Below, in pieces: positions 56,744 through 64,000 of a stretch of 64,000 nucleotides of DNA (positions are counted from its first letter, which is position 1; each line of letters starts with the position of its first letter). Made by a program: the position numbers and the translations under genes. The notes under the pieces are model-generated. The model was not told where the DNA came from. It saw only the letters and a list, made by a program, of their open reading frames with translations, and searched no databases. The stretch is from positions 1 to 64,000 of the forward strand of contig CAMXCT020000497.1 in assembly GCA_947184155.2 (NCBI GenBank). The letters run 5' to 3'. This DNA comes from Cladocopium goreaui. Lineage: Eukaryota > Sar > Dinophyceae > Suessiales > Symbiodiniaceae.

Positions 56744-59700
56744 CCTCCAGCTGCACCAGCTTCTCCACCCCTTTCCGCAGTTTCTCCAGTTTAGGCAGGG
56801 ACCTGCAGCGCTTCGCTGGAATCCTGGGCAACCTCCAAGTGGTGCCTGAAAATGGGGTATACCCCAATTGTTTATCAGGAAAATGATCATTCACCACTGG
56901 AACGGGGTAATTTTTTGGGTGATTACTAGTGATTACCATGAATTCTCCTATGTTTCTGTAAAATATCCAAATTTCATCAAATTTCCCTGAACATGTCCCC
57001 GATTCCATGGATCTTTGGCACCTTTCCCCAGGTCCCCCACCTGCCCAGCCCCATGATCTGCAACGTGGCATCTCCCGCTTCAGCGCCTTCGCCCCAAAGC
57101 TTCAGGTCCTACCGGGAACCCGGAAATCCGGGAATCCGGCAGAGGTCCAATGGAATCCGGATGTTAAGTGATGTACTAATTAGGGAGATACCGGTGCTAC
57201 AGCCATAGTACATAGGGGTTTAGTAGGGTTTATTGGGATTTAATGAAGTATTACAGTAATAGGATGTACCCTCTGGTGTCATCAAACATGGCCAGCCGGA
57301 AGACCCCCAAACCATACATGGAGGTTTATAGCTGGGAAAATCAACGAACTAAATGGGCCACTATCCATAGCTATGTTTAATTACCAACGTTGCCAACGGG
57401 CAAGTGATGTGTGGCTAAGTCAAATGTTCGATGATGATATTGGATGCTGATGTTTTTGTTTATGCAAGTCTATCATGACTGAGATGTTTTGAGCTGGGAA
57501 GCCACCGAAGGGCCATTAACACAAGGTGGTGCCCACTTGTTATAAGTTGCTTTCTAAGCCCTCATGCTATATCTACCATAAAGCCTAGTCAAACGAGTTA
57601 TAAACCGACTTAGCTGTTGTGCCGGGGGGGGCCCACCAAACATCAGTAACTCAGCTGGATCAGCCAACACTTCACAGCTCCCGGTCCTCATCGAAGCCGT
57701 GCTTGAAGACATGAACCAAATTCAGCTGCTGGGACAAAGCCTCCGTGTCTTGCCTCCCAGAGGATCGGTGGTGAAAGGAACTGGTTCACCAACCTCAGGC
57801 ACTTAGATTTATATATAATGATTTATCCACGGTGGAATACGCCATTCCTAAAGTTTCCCTTTAGGCCAGTTTAATGGGAAATGATCCTTTTTATGGGAGA
57901 ATAGGGGTACCTGATTGTACCAGTGGCGACTTGGGGGTCAGTCGCTGGGCGTTCCCATCTTCGAACCTGGCCCTCCCAGTTTTTCCAACTTTGGATGTTT
58001 ACAAGTACCAATTACTTAAATGGTGTTGTGAATTCTCGTGTATTAGTTCTATATATCTATATATATGTTAATATATATATATGTTAATATATATATGTTA
58101 ATATATATATATATGTCTAGAAACTTCTATGCAATTCTATATACAGTGTACACACAAAAATATACAGTATATACAACTGTCATAACACTCCCTACAGTTT
58201 CCGTGCCATGTCCACCGCCTGAAGGAGCGGTGAGACTTCAGCCAGGCATGGGCCTCCCCGGCCACAGCAAGGGGTTCCTCAAAGCTGGCAGACGCGACCA
58301 AGTCCACCAGGCCGCGCAGGGAGAGTTCCAAGTCATTCCTTGGGAAAATCTTCACCAGAAATGGGTGAAAAAAAAAAACATCCCCTAGTTGGGATGGGTT
58401 GACTATTTGGATTTGCCACATGAATAGAATTGGATAAGAGAAGGTTTGGGGGATTTTGTAGACGTTTTTGGTGATGTTTGGGCAGATACCGATAAGAAGA
58501 AGAAGAAGAAGGTGTTGGCATTGTAAAATGTAAAAAGACACGATCAAAAATTACAGCTAGAAATATAAGCTTCAAGATCAGTACTCCTTTGCATATACAT
58601 GAAAAACATCACTGATTGGTGGACAGTGGATATCCAGGATCAACAACAAATCCACATCAAAAGGTGGGCAGCTACTGGTCCCGTAGGGCCAAGGAAAACA
58701 AAACTGGGTTTGAAAATAGGGAATCCTTAAATCCACTAAAAAATCATCTTTTTCCCTATTTTTTCTGGGGGGTCCACCCCAAATTTTGGATGGAATTCGA
58801 GACACACCCAAATGTACTATACTAAACATATGTAGACATACGGTATGTATACATATATAACATTGTTGGCAATAAATATTATATGCTGTAAAAACAAAAA
58901 AAATGTACTTCACATATACCAAAATATACCCTCACTAATCATAATTATATATATATAAATATTGCATCCAATAAATCTCCCCATTATTATCCATTATTGG
59001 TGAATTCCGGAGTGAATCCCACCGTTTTCCGACCAGGGTCTTCTCTTGCAACAGCCGCAAGCGTTTTTGCCTTTCTTCCTCCAGAGCATGTGCCGCACGT
59101 TCGCGCTCTTCTCGAAAGCGCTGCATCTGCCGCTCATGCTCCTGCCGAAGGACCATCCCATGTTTTTCGAAGTCAAAGATGTCCAAACATTATGCAGAAC
59201 CCATAATGAAGCCATAATGAAGCCATATGTGGATGCACAAAATCACCTCCGCGATCGCCCATGCACCCCAGTTTGACCCTTGATGCCTCACTGAGCTTCG
59301 CTTTCTCTTCCCAGTTGTTGTTCAACATCAGTTCCATCTCCTGCAGAAATCACAGACTTGGTAATGTTTGGTCATCTAAAACCACCACAACTTTGCGGAG
59401 TTGAGAATCTCATCATCAACAGGCGGCCTTCTTTTGTGTTGAACCATTCAGATTTGGGGGGTCAGTAATTTTGAGATCTAAATTGATGCACTTTCTGGGT
59501 TGATGCCAGATGGCAGCGGATCAAAATTGTGTTCATAGAAACTGGGATGATGTTTGTTCCATGGAAAAAGACTGGGCTGATGACTCGTGGCTCAAAGTTG
59601 GGAAAACGGAAAAAAAAAAACACGACATATGACCCGACGTGGCAGCTAAAGCTCGGAAAACCATTTATACTCCTCCTAGGCGTATGGTTTTGTCGGAAAA

Positions 59701-62484
59701 TGGGGTGCTCCATTCCATCCACTGGTTTCTAATTATAGTGCATTCGCCTCTTTTCAGACAAAGCCTAAATTCTAGATTGTCAGCTTGAAATGCAGTGGTT
59801 TTTCTGCAAAAGCGCCACAAAATCGCTGGGCCTTCAACTGCTTCTGGAACTTCTGTTGCTCCGCCTCCTTCTCTGCTGCTGTCATGCCGCCTCTACCTGG
59901 TCCACCTGTTGGCATATGTTACCCTCAATCAAACATGGCTAGCGGCTGGGGGGAATTCCCTGAACTAAATGGGTATCTAAATAGGAAAACCATCTATACA
60001 TCAAGAAGGATGTCGGGAGACGGGAGAATGAGTTTATCATGTTGTTTTGGTTGTATATCCACATAATATCCTCTTCGGGGTCATCAAACATATGATTTTG
60101 TCAGCTATAAAAGCTCCCTCTAGTTCGGCGATTTCCTATGCCATTTACCAACAGGTTAGGGCTTCTGTTTAGGGCGAATCTTCACCAACAAAGCACCCAT
60201 AAGGCCGAATTCTAAGCATCAGCAGCTGCTTTAAGGGATGGTATCAGCGGCGCAGGTCTCAGTGCAGGTCTCAGTACCAAACCACTGGACATCGCGATTT
60301 TCGGGACTGGCCTCCACTGTCGACAGCTGCGAGTTTCTTCTTCAGCTCTTCAACTTCTGCCTTCAAACGTGAGACCTGCAGGTCGAGCCACTCAGGCTCT
60401 GGGGAGTGATAGGGATATGTCACATTACCATCAATCATGATTGAATTCACTAAAGAGTGATTGTGTAGAAATATATATATATACATAATATTAATATAGA
60501 ATATTAATATTACGGCCAGGCCCTGTGTGTTGCCCGGAAGTTTACAGGGACGTTCCCGGCAAATTTCATGATGATGATGATGATGATGATTGAAGATCTT
60601 CAATGAATGTAGAAGTTCCACGGGGTGGGAAAGTAAACCCTTATTGAGGATCTTCAATGAATGTAAGAGTTTAACGGAGTTGGGAGAATTAAACCCTTAT
60701 TGAAGATCTTCAATGAATGTAAGAGTTTAACGGGGGTGGGAGAATTAAACCCTTATTGAAGATCTTCAATGAATGGAAGAGTTTAACGGTGGTGGGAGAA
60801 TTAAACCCTTATTGAAGATCTTCAATGAATGGAAGAGTTTAACGGGAGTGGGAAATTTCACCCTTATTGAAGATCTTCAACGAATATAAGAGTCTAAGGG
60901 GGGTGGGAGAATTAAACCCGTATTGAAGAATCTTCAATGAATGTAGAAGTTTAACGGGGGTGGGAGAATTTATATGATATGTATAGTGTGAACAGAAAAT
61001 CATTGTAATTTACGCTATTCTGGGCTTGGGCAACACACGGGGCCTGTAGGTAATATTATATTTACTATAATATTAATATAAAATATAAATATTATATTTA
61101 ATATAATATTAATATAAAATATTAATATACTATTGATATGATATTAATATAATTTTAATATAATATTAAAATAATATTAAAATAATATTAAACTAATATT
61201 AAAATAATATTAATATAATATTAATATTATATTATATATACATTTGATATGTTATATTAATATCATATTAATATTATATTAATATGATATTAATATAATA
61301 TTAATATAATATTAATATAATATTAATATGATATTAATATAATATTAATATAATATTAATATAATATTAATATAATATTAATATAATATTAATATAGTAT
61401 TAATATAATATTAATATAATATTAATATAATATTAATATAATATTAATATAATATTAATATAATCTTAATATAATATTAATATAATTTTATTATAATATT
61501 AATATAACATATTAATATAACATATCAAATGTATTTATAATATAATATTAATATTATATTAATATAATATTAATATTGTACTAGTATAGTACTAATATAG
61601 TACTAATATAATATTATGTAGCATAATATATTATCCACTGGTGGGTGCATGAGCCTCCCAACTCATATGCCGGACGATCGATTGACTGTGGCGCATATTC
61701 GAAACCATCAAGCGGTGCACGACTGCTTCTTACACAAATTGGGTTTTGAAAATGGGGGACCATTCAATCCATTGGTTGTAGAACAAGCACTATTTTTCCA
61801 GAATGTTCCAATAAAGAAATTGGTGGTATACCCTATTTTCAGACACAGGTTCCAGCCTGTGAAGCCTCCTCATTCTTCGTTGCAGAAACCTTGATGGCCT
61901 TCGCGCGATTCGCATAGCGCAATGTTGACATTGTCTCCTGACACCGGATCAAGAGTCTCAGGCTCGCTTCTCAGACTCCCCAAAGCATCCAAAGGCTAAC
62001 TGTGGTTTGCCATAGTTTGCCTTGAAATTTGCACCATGCCCCATGGTTGATCATCATTTCTCCCTATTTTTAGTTGCGACTTTTAAACAGTTCCGTCCTC
62101 GTAGTTGCAAGCTGCAGGGGAGAGAGTTGCCAACATCGTGCATAAAGAGTTCCCGCCCAGGGATTCTTGCCTGTGCTGCGGTCAGCAACACTCGACACTG
62201 CCCGACCTATTTTGATGGCCGGGTCCCAAGTGACCTCTCAATCTACAGTACCGCTGTGATGATCTGTCCAGGACCAGAAACCTGGCAGAGCCTCAAATCC
62301 CAATCCCAGTGCAAGGTGCAAGACTCGCGTCAGCTTGGAGTTGCGATATGGAATGAAGACCTTCTTCCCGTTCGCTGTCCTTTGCGGTGTGCAAAGAGAA
62401 TAGTGGATAAATGTGGATAAATTGGATCAGATCTGCTAAAGCCAAGCATCTCCACTAGTGCATTGATCACATTCCCAAGAGCAC
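56744..62484 (-). CDS. Kinesin-like motor protein: last motor exons, neck and proximal coiled coil
   Basis: Eleven minus-strand exons. 62484-62448 encodes ALGNVINALVEM. About 62379-62282 encodes ANGKKVFIPYRNSKLTRVL. 62165-62098 encodes SLGGNSLCTMLATLSPAACN, then YE. 61937-61853 encodes ETMSTLRYANRAKAIK. These are the diagnostic kinesin blocks (PYR-SKLTRLL, SLGGN, SP-A-NYEETLSTLRYA-RAK-I). Neck exons follow: 60398-60312 (VSRLKAEVEELKKKLAAVDS), 59878-59832, 59340-59278 (EMELMLNNNWEEKAKLSEAS), 59141-59023 (EHERQMQRFREERERAAHAL), 58338-58216 (NDLELSLRGLVDLVASASFE), 57754-57718, 57099-57041 and 56823-56744 (LPKLEKLRKGVEKLVQLE), giving twelve segments if the approximate 62.3 kb exon is counted separately. 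From 61937 to 56744 every junction agrees in phase when GC or GA donors are accepted. Kinesins hydrolyse ATP to walk along microtubules. The P-loop half of the motor must lie beyond the right edge or be unrecognised. The NNNWEEK neck hints at kinesin-3, but no FHA domain is seen. Confidence 0.85.
57267..57390. mobile_element. Hybrid CCCTCTGG / second-type element
   Basis: Left end TA-CCCTCTGGTGTCATCAAACA, right end ATAGCTATGTTTAATTACCA, shared with both element types; it lies in a kinesin intron. Confidence 0.6.
57391..57717. other. Kinesin intron
   Basis: No additional exon recognised. Confidence 0.4.
60585..60980. repeat. Tandem ~56 bp repeat, 7 copies
   Basis: GATCTT anchors at about 60595, 60649, 60705, 60761, 60818, 60872 and 60930. 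The unit contains the palindrome TTGAAGATCTTCAA plus GAGTTTAACGGGGGTGGGAG. It is intronic, between the neck exon at 60.4 kb and the motor exon at 61.9 kb. Confidence 0.9.
61040..61625. repeat. TAATAT low-complexity tract
   Basis: About 585 bp of (ATATTA)n with few G/C, in the same kinesin intron; strongly self-complementary. Confidence 0.95.
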
Positions 62485-62948
62485 CTAAGTTGCAGCCAAG
62501 TAGTTGCTACGACTACCGAACAACCTTTTTCCGTTCGGCAAAGCAGTGCTAACCCACACGTTTCAACTGTACAAACTGTAACTTTTCCAACTGTTTGCCA
62601 TGGTTTTTCCGTTGAAGGCCTCATGTATACCCTCCAACAATATTATGTACCTGTCAATGGAAATCACCTACGCATTCATGACATTATCATGCAAAATGTT
62701 CATGGTCCATTGTCCATTGCCAGAATTTCTCCGCTGCACAGAAGATGGTAAATTTTCTCGCCCAATAGACTAGACATCACACAATTGGTCTCAAATTCTC
62801 CGCATAGCCGCATAGCTACTGATTCCTCGGGTTATGCAACTGGCTATCCTTGTTTGCCAGACTTTCGTTCAGTGGCCTAAATGTTCCTAGGATTGAATGT
62901 AAATGGTTAACGTCTTACCAAAATTTCTCCCTAAGGTTCTTTTGTGAT
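62485..62948. other. Kinesin intron, no further motor exon recognised
   Basis: I searched the minus strand for LAGSE, SSRSH and P-loop (GQTGSGK) exons and found none up to the right edge. Confidence 0.4.
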
Positions 62949-63061
62949 GGTTTATGTAATGGTTTATGTAATGGTTTATGTAATGGTTTATGTAATGGTT
63001 TATGTAATGGTTTATGTAATGGTTTATGTAATGGTTTATGTAATGGTTTATGTAATGGTTA
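62949..63061. repeat. 12 bp tandem repeat (GGTTTATGTAAT), ~9 copies
   Basis: Essentially perfect copies. In one frame they read Cys-Asn-Gly-Leu repeats, which I regard as an artefact. Confidence 0.95.
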
Positions 63062-63477
63062 ATCGTGAGTCCCCCCAGTGAAAATGTTTCTGGTTTTTGT
63101 TGGGTTAACGTTCATAATTGATGAACAAAACTTAGTTCCAGGTTTTCTTTGGGAAACTGCACAAAGCACTTTGTAGCATAAAAACATATAAAAACACAAT
63201 TCAAAACTGCTCTTGACTTGTGTGCAGTAATATCGCTGAAAAATATCATTAAGAAATCATGAATTAGTTTCCAGGCTTCCCCAAAGAACAACTGCTGCGA
63301 AAACATTATTCAACATGATTCAACACAGCTGTTAAAATTGGAGTCCGGAAACTTTTATACCATGGCTCCCGTTACATCACATGTTTGATGCTTAATATCC
63401 ACCATGGCTCCCGTAAATCACCAAAAAAATCTTGGCGATAGGTCCCAGAAGATATCCCAATAGACACCCCCATAAGA
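63062..63477. other. No gene seen
   Basis: AT-rich, probably kinesin intron. The word CCATGGCTCCCGT(T/A) occurs twice at 63.36 and 63.40 kb. Confidence 0.4.
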
Positions 63478-63528
63478 TACCCTCTGGTGAACTGATTTTC
63501 CATAGCTATGTTAGTTCACCAGAGGGTA
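63478..63528. mobile_element. Minimal CCCTCTGG-type element (51 bp)
   Basis: TA-CCCTCTGGTGAACTGATTTT and CATAGCTATGTTAGTTCACC-AGAGGG-TA. Only the inverted termini remain, an internal deletion derivative. Confidence 0.75.
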
Positions 63529-63904
63529 TAAAATTATCTACAATGTGCTTGGGAAACTCTATGTAGTAGTTCCAAGCATGTGCCCATTTGTTGAATATGA
63601 TCGATCCCTCTTAACCGATATAATTCCCAAAAGATGTCCTAAACGGTGAATCAGATATCTCAAAATGGTGCGCAAAATATCCTGAGACTTGGAAAAAAAA
63701 CACAACAACATCAAAATTGGACTGTGAAAATTAGATAATATCTACAATCTACCCATCAGAGGTTCCCAACAGATTGCCCCTTAAATGGTAAATAAGATAT
63801 ACACATCAAGAAAAAACATAAGATATTCCCATCTTGCTGAAAAGAAAACATTCAAAACATATCCACGAGATATTATATCCATAAGATATACTCATAAAAT
63901 ATAA

Positions 63905-64000
63905 AGAGTCACCATTTTAGATAGCTAAATATCATCAGTTAGTCATCGAAATTTAAATGGGCCATGGCTTCCAGTTCGCAAACTGTAAGATCACCAGAGG
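63905..64000. mobile_element. CCCTCTGG-type element, cut by window edge
   Basis: The right half (GCCATGGCTTCCAGTTCGCA … AAGATCACCAGAGG) resembles the 30.9 kb copy and runs off the window. Confidence 0.5.

Noticed and set aside
62850..63062. Cys-Asn-Gly-Leu repeat protein
   Set aside because: Translation of a perfect 12 bp tandem repeat.
1..64000. Spliced-leader RNA gene, tRNA or rRNA genes
   Set aside because: I looked for the dinoflagellate spliced-leader core (TTTTGGCTCAAG) on both strands and for obvious tRNA or rRNA signatures and found no convincing match by eye. A tRNAscan or Rfam search would be needed to exclude them.

Overview
The window looks like a nuclear genome segment from a dinoflagellate, most likely a Symbiodiniaceae-type alga. 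The reasons are small exons in very long introns, splice donors of GT, GC and apparently GA type, abundant minisatellites and inverted-repeat elements, and protein families typical of these algae. No rRNA, tRNA, bacterial operon, CRISPR array or viral genome was recognised. Almost every real gene is split into short exons, so single open frames mislead. I reassembled genes from splice sites, reading-frame phase and protein motifs.

Layout. (1) About 2.4-16.7 kb, minus strand: exons of a C5-cytosine DNA methyltransferase (motif I at 15.7 kb, motif II at 14.8 kb, motif IV at 13.0 kb, a motif VI-like segment at 3.6 kb, motif VIII at 3.1 kb, terminal exon at 2.4 kb). Its apparent 9.3 kb intron (about 3.7-13.0 kb) holds a second large same-strand gene, 11.2-4.8 kb, in four big exons with an HMG-box-like segment and a PARP-type zinc-finger-like segment. 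A palindromic tandem array lies just past the methyltransferase 3' end. (2) 18.3-21.4 kb, plus strand: a four-exon gene of unknown function whose splice phases all agree. (3) 22.7-26.5 kb: repeats. (4) 26.8-27.9 kb, minus strand: small exons with a ubiquitin/SUMO-like beta-grasp signature. (5) 28.6-31.8 kb, plus strand: a split J-domain (DnaJ) gene in which I could not find the HPD segment. (6) 62.5 kb down to at least 56.7 kb, and probably on to 41 kb or 32 kb, minus strand: a kinesin. The last motor exons, neck and coiled-coil tail are broken into exons of roughly 30-200 bp.

Repeats. Between 33.76 and 39.68 kb, in what is probably an intron or the 3' flank of the kinesin transcription unit, is a 5.9 kb element with near-perfect inverted arms. 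Its interior is a tandem array of about 24 coding-like 170-184 bp units in inverted orientation around a CTG-rich centre. It is followed by a cluster of TGTAAATTACA hairpins. Small TA-flanked inverted-repeat elements (termini CCCTCTGG) are scattered through introns and intergenic DNA from 17.7 kb to the right edge.

Coding strand switches at least four times (minus, plus, minus, plus, minus), and the switch regions are repeat-rich. Exon ends marked approximate were chosen by splice motif and phase only. No transcript evidence was available to me.
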